Positions 1 to 12,889 of a DNA stretch of 64,000 nt are shown here, piece by piece. Position 1 is the first letter of the stretch. Each line of letters opens with the position of its first letter. The notes beneath the pieces are model-generated. The model saw only the letters and a program-made list of their open reading frames with translations, did not search any database and was not told the origin of the DNA. The position numbers and the translations under genes were made by a program. Origin of the DNA: Acanthosepion pharaonis (taxonomy: Eukaryota; Mollusca; Cephalopoda; Sepiida; Sepiidae); contig CAHIKZ030000125.1 of assembly GCA_903632075.3 (NCBI GenBank), positions 2,466,001-2,530,000 of the forward strand. The letters run 5' to 3'.

Positions 1-535
1 ACTGCAACTGGAGTGGAAATTAATATCCAGAGGTCAAAATCCTAAGAATTTCAGGGACGGTTGTAACCATTGTCAGCTGGAGAAAATGCTTATAATTAAA
101 TGTAATAAAAGGAGAATATATTTAATCTGCGAAGTGAACTCATATCAAAATGCAGACATAAAGACACCCATAAAAGTACATTGCGGCAGTTCGTCTTCAG
201 CTTTAAAAGTATTCAGTTTAGCAATAGTGACCGCGCGGAACATGTCTAGTCGGACTTATTGCTCTGCAGGTTTCTTACAGAGAGGTCAATGCCTCGCAGG
301 CGTGTATCCTTCCAATACTAGATACACAAAATGTATCTGTACATAGGTTGGGCTAAGGATGCCATTTGGTCATTAATTCACACTGTTATCGAAGATAGAC
401 GGAAAGCAATAAACCCTGCAAATGAAAACTTTGTCCTGTATTATATAAATTCTTATCTGTGTCTATATTACGCTAGTGTTATAGTATATGTTCACAAAAA
501 ATTATTTATTGCAATCGAACATTTTGGTTGTATAT

Positions 536-540
<5 letters not shown>
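1..540. other. AT-rich stretch, no gene recognised
   Basis: Both strands were read. Short open frames (for example 86-346) have no recognisable motif. I see nothing I can name here. Confidence 0.5.

Positions 541-586
<46 letters not shown>
541..586. repeat. (TA)n microsatellite
   Basis: Uninterrupted alternating TA for about 46 bases, seen directly. Confidence 0.95.
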
Positions 587-588
<2 letters not shown>

Positions 589-727
589 CGAACTATGGGT
601 GAAGACAAAATATATATATGTATATATATGCATTTTTTGACCAAGATGGAATGGGGTTAAACGGGTCTCATTAAAATTAATAGCGAATACGTCCTTAAAT
701 AAACTCATGAACATAATAACTGTGAAC

Positions 728-1241
728 TAGGGGATTAACCCCGATCTAACATGCCTGAGGTTAAATTACATTCATATCCAGCTAAATATTAATAAATACA
801 TCTAGGACATAAAATTTCAGGACTATAGATATATAAATTTTATAAATATATTTCTCTAAATATAATTAATTTTCATTTAATTCAAATCTCTTAGGATTTT
901 AATTTAAATTTCTTAGTGAATTATACGAAAGTTTATATTAATGTACACTTATTTTTAAAAAAAATCAATTTAAAAAAAAAAGTTCTAAACAGGACACTTT
1001 TTAAAAATATTATTTACCGAGAAATTGTTGAATAAAATACAGTGTATTAACCCTGATCTCACATTTCCTTAGTTTAAAGTACATTCATATCCTGCTAAAT
1101 GTACACAGATACATCTATTATATAAAAGTTCAGGACATTTGGTATATAACATTTGCAAGTATGTTTCTCTGAATATAATTAATAATCATTCAAATCTCTT
1201 AGGTATTTTAATTTAGATTTCTTGGTGAATTATATATTAAG
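728..1241 (+). repeat. Imperfect direct duplication, about 200-bp units
   Basis: Unit 1 (about 728-931) and unit 2 (about 1041-1241) share ordered matches: a GATTAACCC/TATTAACCC start, ACATTCATATCC, GCTAAAT, TACATCTA, TTTCTCT, ATATAATTAAT, CAAATCTCTTAGG, TTTCTTRGTGAATTATA. The offset is about 310 bases, with unrelated A-rich DNA between. No coding potential is evident. It may be two copies of an unnamed dispersed repeat or an old tandem duplication. Confidence 0.75.
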
Positions 1242-1634
1242 CTTATATAATCGTTTCGCTAATTTCCAACTCTTTATAATTGTTCTTGTTAATATTATTT
1301 ACAAATCATTTGTTGAATCAAATATATCAGCATTGAAATTTTCACCCTTGACAGAATCCGACGGGATTGTTTCCTATTCGCACTGAACTAACATTTTATG
1401 CCCTCTCCTTCCTCAAATGACCTGAGTCTGAGGTCGGTATATCAAAATGGGTCTACGCTCTCTGTCTTTCCCCTCTCTCTCTCAATAAGATGGCAATATC
1501 ACTTGATTATAAACCGGAGTATTTTTTCCAATTTATTTGTGATTTTGTTTGTAGTCCTCGAAAATTGAAACCTGCTTTTAGAGCTCTTGTGAAATAAAGC
1601 TTACTATCTTTAGGATTTTAAGTGTTTGATACTC

Positions 1635-1640
<6 letters not shown>

Positions 1641-1702
<62 letters not shown>
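1641..1702. repeat. (AT)n microsatellite
   Basis: About 62 bases of pure AT dinucleotide repeat. Confidence 0.95.
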
Positions 1703-1706
<4 letters not shown>

Positions 1707-1841
1707 TAATTTTTTCACAACACCAATCCCAATACTTTTTGATGAACATTGTATATAATTGAAAACATGTGTCATGCAGACTAACATTGATTTCGACATT
1801 ACGTTATGTATTAAACTGCGAAATTACCAACAAACAGAATT

Positions 1842-1950
<109 letters not shown>

Positions 1951-2567
1951 GGTTCCATGTAGCTTGGGAAATATGTGTGTATATGTGTGTGTGTACTGAT
2001 TACTTGTGGTGGGATAGTGTGTATGTGCGTATGTGTGTGTATGCGTGTATAGGTACAAATAAGTTTACGAATTCCTCGTCGTAAGACAGTATATGTATGT
2101 ATGGGGAAATATACGCACGCATATATACACGCATGCTGACAGGAACACACCAAAATAGAAACAGATCCAAGAGCACATAGAGGTCACTAAAACATTAAAA
2201 AGATTAAATGCCGATAACTACTCGCTGGACAAACCTTAATTGTTTTATGACCCTTCGTGCAGAACTCTTCATTGACAATTCTAGAAAGAAAATTCGGATT
2301 GCCAACACACAAACAGAGAATGTCTCTTATCGAGAACATTTCACATTGAACATGAAGAAAAATTAATTATTTTTAATAATATGTAGAAATCTCCACTTTT
2401 ACCTGAAGACGGTCGCGAGACCAGAAACACGTGTCGTAGTAAAATTATGTAAAGAAAGCATAATATTTTTTCTAAATAAATCCACATTACAACCAAAAAC
2501 ATTTGCGGCACCTCTCTTCTTTTCAATATACATACTTTTTCTCGTTGGAACCACTACAACATATTTC

Positions 2568-2571
<4 letters not shown>

Positions 2572-2630
<59 letters not shown>
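2572..2630. repeat. (TA)n microsatellite
   Basis: About 59 bases of pure TA repeat followed by a short TGTG tail. Confidence 0.95.
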
Positions 2631-2638
<8 letters not shown>

Positions 2639-2699
2639 GTGTGTGCGTGTGTGCGTTTGTGCGTTTCTAAGCAATCTTTATAATGCATATCAAAATATA

Positions 2700-3328
2700 C
2701 AATTGACATGACTTACCTGATGGTATTTCCTCTTCTTATTACAATAAGATTTTTGAAAGTTTTATCTTCGCATTCAACTGTTGGCAAAATTTCATAATAA
2801 CAAAAACATGGCTAAACGTAGCAAGACTTGGAAATGTCATAAATATAGAAAAATGAAATATCCGAATACTTGAAAATCATATAAAGAAATATCATTTTCA
2901 AAATCGAATATCACGCAGACATACGCACAAAAATCTCGAAAATCTTATACGATTTTATCCACACATGTTCATATATCAATGTATTCTTGTATCTGTGAAA
3001 AAGATTTATTTATTTATAATTTCTTATAAATCAAGAACAATTTTAGGGAAAACTATTACAAAGTAGAACATGTTTTCGTGTGACACCTTCCGTTTTTCAA
3101 GATTTCATCAAACAAAAGTAGAATTTAAGTTGATGCGAAGAACACATCCGCCCGAAGGAGATGGAGACATTGATAATATGATCTTTTTAAAAATATATCT
3201 TTTAGAAAAATGTTAGGGAAAACATATATTTAGAAATTAAATTAACTTATCAGCGTCCCTTCTGGGTCTTTCGCATGTGTAACTGCATCAAAGTAAACTT
3301 CACTTCAGTCCGATGAACCACACACGCA

Positions 3329-3371
<43 letters not shown>

Positions 3372-6300
3372 TCTTAGTGAGTGCAATCATTGGAGTGTTT
3401 AAGTTTTTAAGCAGTATTTTCCTGCACATTGAAATTGTTTCGCCAGACAATAAATTGATTGATAATTGGATAAGAAACTCGCACTGAATTCAATACACTC
3501 CATTTTTCTGTCAAGCGATCTTGATCATGGAAGAAATTATATAGAATTCTATGACGAATAATGTTTTCCGTTTAATTGCGGGAGACACTCGTCGGTTGTA
3601 TAAATGTTTGAAGCCATTATCTCATGTTAATGATGGTTCTAATTAAAATTTCTCATCAGCTTTAAAAGAAATCTATTCACTGTTTGTGATTAAAAGTATA
3701 TTTCTCATGAGCATGAGTTATCATATACATTTGTTCCTTGTTATTCACACACACACTCAAACACACAGAAAGGTCTGTGTCATTATAAGTTGAGAGAGAA
3801 AAAATAGGGAAATATTACATATGAAATTATTTATTGCTTTCATCTCCATACAAAAATTCTGGATTAAGTGTTAGAAGTTTATTTGTTGTTCTATTTTGCT
3901 CCGAGTAATTTCGGCATTCGCTAAATTTCTTCAGTACCATACGAACGTTTTTGGTTAAGATATTTCGAGCGTTGGATTTCAGATTTTAATATATGTGTAT
4001 TATAATTGATAGTGCATTTAGAACGGCACCCAAGTTTCAGGGGCACGAGGAACTGATCATATTTTATACGCATTATCATTCCTATATACAGATTTATACA
4101 CTTTTATGCACCTTTTAAAATGCTGCAACGTGTAAGAAGATATTAATGCTGTGTGCGTTTCTTTAAGAATAATAGCTTCGTTCGTTTATTATTTGTTTCT
4201 CTTTGGTTATTACTTTGTAGTATCTGATATGACCTACTAATATTTACTTTATGTTTTTAGCTGTAATTTGATTGTTCGGGATGTGCTGAACAATATATGA
4301 CAAGTGAACTTATGAGAGAATGTCATATCTCTGTAACCAATGTAAGATTTTTAACTTTATATTTAATTTGTAATGGAGATTCGACCTCAGAAAAGTCACG
4401 GTGATTCAATGATACTCAAAAGAGTTTCTTCAATTCTTTTTTAATACATATGAGCAGAAACCATTTCGAAAATTGTCAGAATACAATAAAAGATTAACAA
4501 ATGTTTCAAATAAATTAAAGAATACGTGCTTCAATTATTTTTTGTTGCCGAAATATAACATGTTTCTATTTGAAGTGGTTGCACTTCTATACCGTATTAT
4601 AATTTTCAGACAGATATACATATAACAACACATAATAATCCCTCGCATCCATTATTCTATAGAAAAATATATATTAAATGTAAGATATAATGTTTCATAT
4701 ATTATAAAGAGTAATAAAATAAATATGTTGGTTAATTAGAAAAAAATATCAATTTATCATCTAATATCCTAGATTCTTTGTATGATTTTGTACGTCATGT
4801 TCAATTTCATTAAGTTTTTACGTATTTATTCAAACCTACTTAATCTTTAGAAACAACATATTTAATTGCTTTTCATTGTAACAATATTCCTCTAAAATAA
4901 ACCGTTTACAAAATCGCAGATGTAGATATAATTTACATCACTTTAATAATCAATGAAGGATATTTGTGTAAGCAATACTTAGAAACATTTTTGGCATTTT
5001 TGAAGCGTTTTGAAATACTCTCTATTGAATTACATATTTTATAAAAACAACAGGCTGGATTCCGTTACCTTTTTAATTTGCTTACGCCATTTACCATGAA
5101 ATTTCGCTCTGCAGGTGTATAAGGACAAAGAAGAAGGATGTTATTAAAGTTTCTCTTATCTTCTTTCCTCCTAACGAGTTTAAATATAATACAAGTATGA
5201 TTCAATCTGGGGTCCAAGAATGCGTACCGGTAGAAACTAATCCTTTATCTTCTACCATGTTTCTTAAAGTCGCCAAGGCTCCATTTTGCTCTCTCATTCA
5301 GCCCGCATTCAAATATTTGACAGGAAGTTGTGATCTTCAATAACGAGGAATATCTTCCTAAATTTGTTGCAATATTCACATCCCACTCTGGATTAGTATA
5401 AGCAAGTCCTTTAAAATATCACTTCGTATCAGAGATACCACCACTTTTTTATATTATGGAATTGCAATGGAATAGTGCAATAGATAACGAAACAATTTCT
5501 TGTTTATTTCAGTACAGTTTTTAATAATTATAACCCACATCTAATCAAGGCTATATATTTATATCTACCATATTATTTAACGTTCAGCTTTTAGGGGAGA
5601 GTGTCTTTAATCATTAAATTAGTATAAAAGAAAAAGCAACATTATTTTTGTTGGTGGGGAATGAATTCGCTTAACATTTCTTCTTCTTCGCTGATAGCAA
5701 TTAAGCTACCGGCACGTCAATGTCAAATGAGGTCATAAATATTTATGTGATAGAACAGCGTGGGCTGGAATCAGTTATGCGAAAGTCGATGTCTGATTTA
5801 TTCGTGCGCGTATACTCGACTCCATCAACTAACGTAACATAGCAATGACCAACGTTTCACAGAATCTTAGGCGATGCAGAAAAACTCAAAGTGAATACGA
5901 TTCATGTCTTTCGCCAAGTGTATGACTGGTTAATGCGCGTTAACTTAATTCATCAGCGTTTTCAGTGCAAATTAGCAAAGTCCAGTGAACATGTAAATCA
6001 ATTCCACCTGGTAAAATATAATATAAAAGAAAAAAAATATAGGAAAAATAAATTTTATTCACTTCATCTATATGAATTTAGTCAATAAATATATTTTCTA
6101 TCTCACTAATCTTATTTGATTCTTTAAAAATCGCAAAGAGGCATTTTAATAACGTATGATCATTTTTGGTCAATTTTAATTCGTCAAACTCAGCTGATAC
6201 CGAATGAAGTTTATTCTTCATATTCTTATGATTTAAAAGATACGTTTGCTAATCAAGCAACATAACAATGCTTAATGAACGCAATTGGAAGATAACTCAT
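2700..6300. other. AT-rich intergenic DNA, no gene recognised
   Basis: Apart from a (TTA)n tract at 3331-3371 I see no transposon motif, tRNA or credible exon. The longest open frames are about 65 codons and low in complexity. Confidence 0.5.
3331..3371. repeat. (TTA)n trinucleotide microsatellite
   Basis: About 13-14 uninterrupted TTA units. Confidence 0.95.
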
Positions 6301-6309
6301 GTGAAAGTC

Positions 6310-6311
<2 letters not shown>

Positions 6312-6378
<67 letters not shown>
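6312..6378. repeat. (TA)n microsatellite
   Basis: About 67 bases of pure TA repeat. Confidence 0.95.
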
Positions 6379-6381
<3 letters not shown>

Positions 6382-6610
6382 TGCATCTTCAGCACATAAG
6401 AAGGGGTCAAATGCGATCAATTGCAATTTATGTTTATAGTCTCTCATTTTATATTAGTGAGTATCGAAATCATCTCTGCTTCGAAACTTTGAAGATATAG
6501 TTGAAATTAGAGATTATTTATTTGGACAATTATATGACACCCGGTAAAACATATTGTAACTAGTTACGCCGGAGAATAATTATCACTCATACACCTCCAC
6601 AAATATATAT

Positions 6611-7991
6611 AATGCTGTGCAAAATTAAGTGAACATTTAAGATAATATTTAAAATATTTTTTCTTTTTTTTAGATAAACAACAAATCTTCATGACAATAT
6701 ATATTTATTAAGAAAAATATGTATTAGTTTTACTACAACCACGTCCGAATATTTTTATCAAGCTGTTATAAAAGAATTATTTAAAAATAAAAATGTGCAA
6801 TAGTAAGTGAACTTATATGTTTACCAATGCCAATAATTTTTGAGAAATGTAAATATCAAAATGACGGATGTTCATCTTCTTGTTGAGCTCTGTATACTTC
6901 AGTCAAAGTATGTAACTTATTGCCTCTGCAGTTAGAGACTAAATTAAAGAAAAAATAAATAAATATTCAAAAATCAAAAGAACTTCCCGGAGCTTTAAAA
7001 ATTTCCATAGTTGAAACCTATAACAATGGAGAAAGTTACAAAAATCTATCAAAACGATTTGGAGTTTACTTCTCTACTATGCAACAAAATATTTTTAAAT
7101 GGAAAGCCTTTGGTATGATGGCACCAGAATCAAGAAGTGGCCGTTTGCGAAAAGGGCAAGAGAAGCAAATCGGTATCTATTTAGGCAAGGCTAGACAAAT
7201 CATATTATGCACTTTGCGTTTCTCCAAACTCACTGGCCAATGTCAGAATCAATGCGCATACATCTACATTGTGAGGAAATCTGAACAATGCCGATCTTTA
7301 TGACAGAATGTCTAGAAAATCCACTGATTACGAAATAACAAACGGACGCTCGCCTAAATTGTGCCAATATTAATAAGCTAGAAAATTATGGCAAAAGGTT
7401 TTATGGTCGGATGAGACAAAACTAGAGATTTTGAGGATGGGACAATAGATGATATGTCTGCCAAGCTCTAAATACCGCTTTTGAAGAGATTAATTGCATA
7501 CCAACCATTTAAAAGGCGGTGGGAGCATTATGATTTTGGCGTCATTTTCAGCAGCTGGAACAGGTAAAAATAGTATTCATTGTTGGAACAATATCTTTGC
7601 AAGGTACGAAACAAATTTGAACGAAACTGTGTTGTCCTCAATTAAAAAGTTTGAATTAGGTCGCGCTGAAACTTACAACAGGACAATGATCTGAAGCTAA
7701 TCCACCAAAGAATGCGTCGTTAAAAGATATTTCTAATCTTGGAAAGTTTAGGAAAAGTCCTGATCTAAAGTATAATTGAAAATCTGTGATTAAAATGAAA
7801 GAGGTCAGTACATAGAAGAAACCCATCAAGCAAATGTGGGGGGGTATGCCAAGAAGAATGGTAAAACGTCGGCACTAAATTCAGCCCAAAACTTCATGAA
7901 AATGATAGAAAATACTGGTTGGCATAGTAACCTCAAAACGAGCAGTGACCAATTATTAAATTTAAGGGTTCACTTACTTTTGCACAGCATT
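6611..7991 (+). mobile_element. Decayed Tc1-type DNA transposon with terminal inverted repeats
   Basis: An element of about 1.38 kb, a normal length for the Tc1 group. The left end (6611-6640, beginning AATGCTGTGCAAAATTAAGT) matches the reverse complement of the right end (7962-7991, AATGCTGTGCAAAAGTAAGT) with few differences. A third copy in the same orientation as the left end (TGTGCAATAGTAAGTGAACT, 6794-6813) lies 178 bp inside it, as in Tc1 elements of the IR/DR type. A TA target is present at the left edge. At the right the expected TA reads TG, so the duplication is degraded. The body holds a disrupted transposase (6964-7955). It cannot be autonomous. Confidence 0.88.
6964..7955 (+). 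pseudogene. Tc1-like DDE transposase pseudogene
   Basis: Tc1 transposases bind the terminal repeats with an N-terminal helix-turn-helix and cut and paste the element with a DDE catalytic triad. Reading across frames, the N-terminus runs KSKELPGALK, then ETYNNGESYKNLSKRFGV (helix-turn-helix) and SRSGRLRK. The usual start Met codon reads ATT (Ile). The catalytic core follows: LWSDETKLEIL near 7401 with the first Asp, GGGSIMILASFSAAGTGKN near 7508, QQDND near 7676 with the second Asp, and SPDLK then ENL near 7755-7785 with the acidic third residue. These blocks lie in different frames with stop codons between, and the middle of the DNA-binding region is scrambled. The order and spacing fit the family, so this is a dead copy. 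Confidence 0.88.
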
Positions 7992-8002
7992 GTGTGTCTA
8001 AG

Positions 8003-8052
8003 TATATATATATATATATATATATACATATATGTGTGTGTGTGTGTGTGTG
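8003..8052. repeat. (TA)n-(TG)n microsatellite
   Basis: TA tract (8003-8034) running into TG (8034-8052), starting 11 bp beyond the right end of the Tc1 element. Confidence 0.9.
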
Positions 8053-8575
8053 CATCTGTGTTTGGGAATAAAAACAAGACGAAAATATGTTTCAATGAGT
8101 ATTCTACTTTGGTGTGTCTTTTTCAAGGAAAATGTATGTAAGTCTGACAAAACACGTTGGAGAATAATCGTTTTTCACATATGTTGACTTTTATTGATAT
8201 ATTTGCAATCATATCTGTATTAATAATGACACGCATACAAACACACACGCCGGCCGGCATAGATTTACCTTAACGGATTCCAATTCTACCTGAAAAACCG
8301 TGTATATTTCTATGTGTAATTAAGTGTATATAAATTCTAGTTTTTTCATGTGAGCGTCAGATGATAATGTATAACTTTATGTGTATACTTGTCTAGTAGA
8401 CATCATTTTTTTTTTTTTTTTGGATTTTGACATGTCCTGTGATAAAAGCTATACCACCATATAAATTTGAAACATCATTTCTCATACGATCACCAAAGTT
8501 AATGAATATCGTCCTTGGTCATCATCTAGATGCTTAATCGCCTTGGAATAGCAGGTGTTGTAAGCTAGGGAGAAC

Positions 8576-8740
8576 CGTTAGTGTAATGGATAACTGCATG
8601 CATTTGGAAGTCGGAAAGTCCAGGTACAATAAAATCGGCTTTGTTATATTCACGTTCCAGTCAAATAACCTGGTATGGATTGACCAATCCTTCCCCAGCT
8701 ATGGGTTATTTAGTAGGATTTGTATCTGAATAAAATTATT
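8576..8740 (+). mobile_element. Probable tRNA-derived SINE
   Basis: A tRNA-like head: TTAGTGTAATGGATAACTGC resembles a pol III A box, and about 35 bases later AAAGTCCAGGTACAA is a degraded B box. It is followed by an unrelated body. The T arm does not fold well, so it is not a functional tRNA. A chance resemblance cannot be excluded. Confidence 0.4.
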
Positions 8741-11120
8741 CAAAAATAATTATTACACTGTAAAAAATATTGTCTGGCTTTAAATAACCTGCAAATTATG
8801 GATAAGCCATAAAATGCAAATCAATATCCTGCGATAGCGACAAATATTTAGTAGGCATTTCTGCCATATCTAATATTTTAACATTTTTGGATTCTTGAAA
8901 ACGCTTAAGCATACTGATTATTTATGAGAGAGAAAAATACACGCCGAATAATTTAATCAATCTTTCATATTACCAAGATATGTAGTGATAGGTCTAAACG
9001 CAGACATTTTGATTAATACTTTTCATCAGAGAATTTTTCTTCTTTTTATCATTCCCTCATTGCCATCTAGAATTTCTTATCTTTTATCGATTTACTTATT
9101 TTTTTTTTATTAGCATTTGCTATCCCATTTAAAACTTTGTTCGGCCATGCATAGAGAAGAAATTAAGTACTTCACAGTCGATTCCGTTTTCCTCTTGTCT
9201 TCCCTACTTCCTGTGTGCGTTAAATTGTCCAAGCTCTCTTTTTTCCGAGATATATATTCTCTCTGGAAATACAGATTTTTTTTATTGTTATTGCTTTTCT
9301 TTATACTTCATCTTTGTTTTCATGTTCTATCCAGTATATTCTTAGTGTCCTTCGGTAGAACCACAAATAAAACGCTTCAAATCACCTCTCTGTCTGTGAA
9401 GAGATTTTATAGCATTTACTAAAATATGAGATCACATATAGTATAAATATTAACGCACACTACTTTCTCAGATTTTTTTTCTTTAGGTTTAATAATTTGC
9501 TCAATTTCAAGAAGGTATTTCTCCTATTCCTACATGTCTTCAGATTTCTATGTTATATTATACATTGGCTGTTATCATGCTATATAAACATTTTTATATC
9601 CGTATCTGCTTGATTTTAAAATAAGAGAAAATTAGATGCAATCTTCTCTTTTCCTCTTTTGCAGACGACTAGTATTCTCTCTTCTAGGAAAGAAATTACC
9701 TCTACGTAAACGCAAATAATTACATTAGAAATTCAAACACGTAATTTTTACATGGGATATACAGAGAATAGGTATGCTAATTCACGTCGTTCCTTCAGAG
9801 TAAACTCGTCTTTAAGAAATTGTCGAAGATCTGAAAAATGCATATAAGTCTCGGGAAGCTATACCCCCACAAAATATTCCACATAGTTTTAGCCTTTGTC
9901 GATACTAAGAAAACATACCTTAGCCAGTACCGCTAAAAATAAAGTTCACTAATAATTATTAAAGATGTGTGACACCAAATAAATACCACAGAAATGAAGG
10001 TAATCTTAGATTTTATTATAGAAATGTGTAATATTGTGATGGATATTAATAAAGTGCAAAATTTTAATGTATTTTATATGAATTAAAATGAATTAGAATT
10101 GCATCTTATTCTCTGTTTCATACGTTGGGTTATACTTTTTACAAATTCTTATAATAATTGCATCGCGTAGATGTTAAGCAATTTCTCTATAATTCTAGTG
10201 GTACTAATGAAGACAACAATTATTATAGAGAATACCTGTATTAAATAAAATTAAAGAAGATAATCCTGTAGCCACGATTTCCTGTTGAAGATGAACATAT
10301 TTGAAAGTGCAATCGATCCTCCAAATTCCATAAATTGTCCTTCTCAAATGTTGATTTTAATCTTTTATTAAAGTTTCAGTCTCGAATCATTTGTCAGTGA
10401 ATGCTGAAAATCAAGAAATAATTACTAAATTAATATGATATGAAATGATATGGAAATCGACATAAAATATACCGGGAAATGAAAATTATATAACATGGCA
10501 TTCTCACCGCATTATAGTTCATTCACAATATCTTTCTAATTGATATGAGCGTTGCTGAAACTGTCTTTGCCCTATCAGGGATTCCAACAAAATTTCCTAC
10601 GGTTAATCCTTTGGTAAGTAATTATGAAGATCGTCGTAGAATATTGATTATTCAGCTATTTGGAAAGAAGAATTTTGAAATTTTATGTCGTCAATGTATA
10701 GGTCTAAAGAAAATTGAAAAGAAAAAATTCATTAAACATAACATGAAGTTATTTATTTGTCGAAAATTACAGGGTAGTTTTACTTTACATTTCAAAATTT
10801 TTTTTTCGTGCAACATAATTTATAAACACGTTGAGAGCTCATTAAAGAGTATTGATTTCGCTCCTAATTTAGGACTTTACTTTTGACGCTCTATTCATTC
10901 AACAAAGTACACTCAGCAAAACCGAATATGTTTAGTATTTCAAATTTCAAACTAATGATTTTGGAAGAATGAATAACAGAATCTTAGAAAAATTGGCTAT
11001 TTCTTCAATACTTAGTACACATCATTCTAAGTTTAATGTCACAGAGACAGACGGACAGATAGATAGACTTACGGATGGTCGGTCACATATTGTCTGATAT
11101 TTGGATAGAGACAGAGAGTT
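8741..11120. other. AT-rich intergenic DNA, no gene recognised
   Basis: Two open frames near 9117-9422 and 10545-10886 (101 and 113 codons) are rich in Phe/Leu/Ile/Lys and have no family motif I know. I do not call them genes. Confidence 0.5.
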
Positions 11121-11129
11121 AGTCTAATA

Positions 11130-11228
11130 AAATAAATGTGGCAGAAGCTCAAATATATGGAGGTTCCAGTGAGGATGGAAGTAACTAAGGAGTTGTAATT
11201 GATCGCCTGCGACAAGCTTGCTAACGAT
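11130..11228 (-). mobile_element. tRNA-derived SINE fragment, same family as 21.45 kb
   Basis: On the minus strand TAATCGTTAGCAAGCTTGTC (A-box region) is followed by a degraded B box and then CATCCTCACTGGA. The copy at 21,446-21,580 has TAATGATTAGCAAGCTTGTC and GATCCTCACTGGAT in the same order and spacing, and both continue with a CATAT-TTT-GC-CCACAT series. Shared order over about 95 bases supports common descent from a tRNA-headed SINE. Confidence 0.7.
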
Positions 11229-11293
11229 TAATCTATAGAAATGTGAGTTAAATGAAATGAGATATGGACGACAATATCTCTATATCTTATTTT

Positions 11294-11345
11294 CTGATGA
11301 AGATTAAGTAAATCTGAAATATGTTTGATTTAAAAACGTTGCATA
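11294..11345 (+). ncRNA. Hammerhead-like core (incomplete)
   Basis: CTGATGA (11294-11300), a perfect 5-bp stem AGATT/AATCT with loop AAGTA (11301-11315), then GAAA (11316-11319). This is the exact conserved hammerhead order of core, stem II, core. A possible stem III, TATG (11320-11323) with CATA (11342-11345), closes a long loop, but the following base is G where U is required. No convincing stem I is visible. Probably the remnant of a ribozyme carried by a retroelement. Chance is possible but unlikely. Confidence 0.4.
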
Positions 11346-11363
11346 GTTGTTCTTTATTATTAT

Positions 11364-11546
11364 TATATATATATATGTATGTGAGTGTGTGTGTTTGTGT
11401 GTGTGCAAAAATATATAGAAAATAGGGAAGAACTCGTTAGGTAAATAATCCAATGTTCTTTACTATTTTAATTATAATTATATTGAGGTTTTCGGCTCTT
11501 GTTTTGAAACATGTGAACTCTTATGTAGCGATGGAATCATTTTTTT

Positions 11547-11606
<60 letters not shown>
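11364..11606. repeat. Two TA-rich microsatellites
   Basis: A short TA/TG tract at 11364-11405 and a pure (TA)n at 11551-11606. Confidence 0.9.
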
Positions 11607-11608
<2 letters not shown>

Positions 11609-11791
11609 GTGCGTGTGAGTGAGGGTTTGTGTGTTTGATTAAATATATATGATTTATAGTTTTAAGTGTATGTTATATTGATGGAATAAAGTGCTCAGTA
11701 CTAGGATAGATTGTATGAAAATATATTTTCTGGCGATTGTATCTAAGCTTGAAACAGACTGTAGTCACTGGGTTATTGCATAAATGTTCAG

Positions 11792-11792
<1 letters not shown>

Positions 11793-11873
<81 letters not shown>
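11793..11873. repeat. (TA)n microsatellite
   Basis: About 80 bases of pure TA repeat. Confidence 0.95.
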
Positions 11874-11876
<3 letters not shown>

Positions 11877-11939
11877 TGTATGTTATTGTTATGGATACGA
11901 CATTTTGGATTTGCTAAGCGGAAGGTTCTCTGAAGCATA

Positions 11940-12880
11940 ATAATAGTGTTAAATAAAACATTGTATTACTCTCAAATAAGTCGTATCAATAAATGTATTT
12001 GTACGCGCGTAGTTTTATATATTTTCGCATATTGATTTTCCATGTTTGTGAAATTTTGACGGGTAGTTTGTGTTGTTTCTATAGTTATGTTGGAAGATTG
12101 AATCATAATGAATCTGTTTGGCGTTCGCATATTTGCGTGCTCATGTATTCAGTCACATTTTTTTTCTATTATGACGGGAAATCCGCATGTCTAGTCACAA
12201 ATAAACCTTTCTCCCTTGTTCACTAAAACTTTTATCACGATCCTATTAATATAACTGACTCTGTAGTCATAGATTGTACATTTTAATTCTGCTCAGATGC
12301 GGACAAAAAAAATTAAGCAACTTCAAAGTACAATGCACGAATGTTTAAATATATTTTCTCGGTTTTTTCTTTGAATAAATTTGTTTGTTTCTAAACATGA
12401 TCCATTTTTACATTTAGAGTTTATTATGTTTAACGTTTATTTTTTAATTACAAAATATTGGAGATTAATCGTTTATCTTGATTAACTATGAAATGTAATA
12501 CTAATTTTAAAGCAATTGTATATAGTGTCCGTTATATACTTGTAATTGATTTGCTATTATAACGTAAAAATATTTCCCCCAGTTGGAATATTGTTTGGTT
12601 TTTGAAGAAGGGCTAAATATTGCTCAAGGTTTTTATTGCGGCTGTAGCTAACTTTGATGTACATATTGAAGACATTTCTCAATTAGGGGATATGTTTGAA
12701 GAGCTTCCATATTAACCTGAGGAACTTTCTATATATGTTGGTTCTAACGTTACAGGTGAAAGTTGGTTTGAATCAAGTATTGCTTCTCTTTCTATTCTTA
12801 GGTGTGCTATATTTGTTGTTACTTGTGTTGGAGATGTACTTAAGGTCGATGTTGTGTTTGCTTTTATGTAATTCATCTGT
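11940..12880. other. AT-rich stretch, no gene recognised
   Basis: No motif recognised. The right part (about 12,690-12,880) may be the decayed C-terminal end of the adjacent minus-strand Penelope-like element, but I cannot align it with confidence. Confidence 0.4.
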
Positions 12881-12889
12881 GTTTTCTTT

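Noticed and set aside
10545..10886. 113-codon frame
   Set aside because: Composition matches surrounding AT-rich DNA, no family motif, no splice-site or promoter support.
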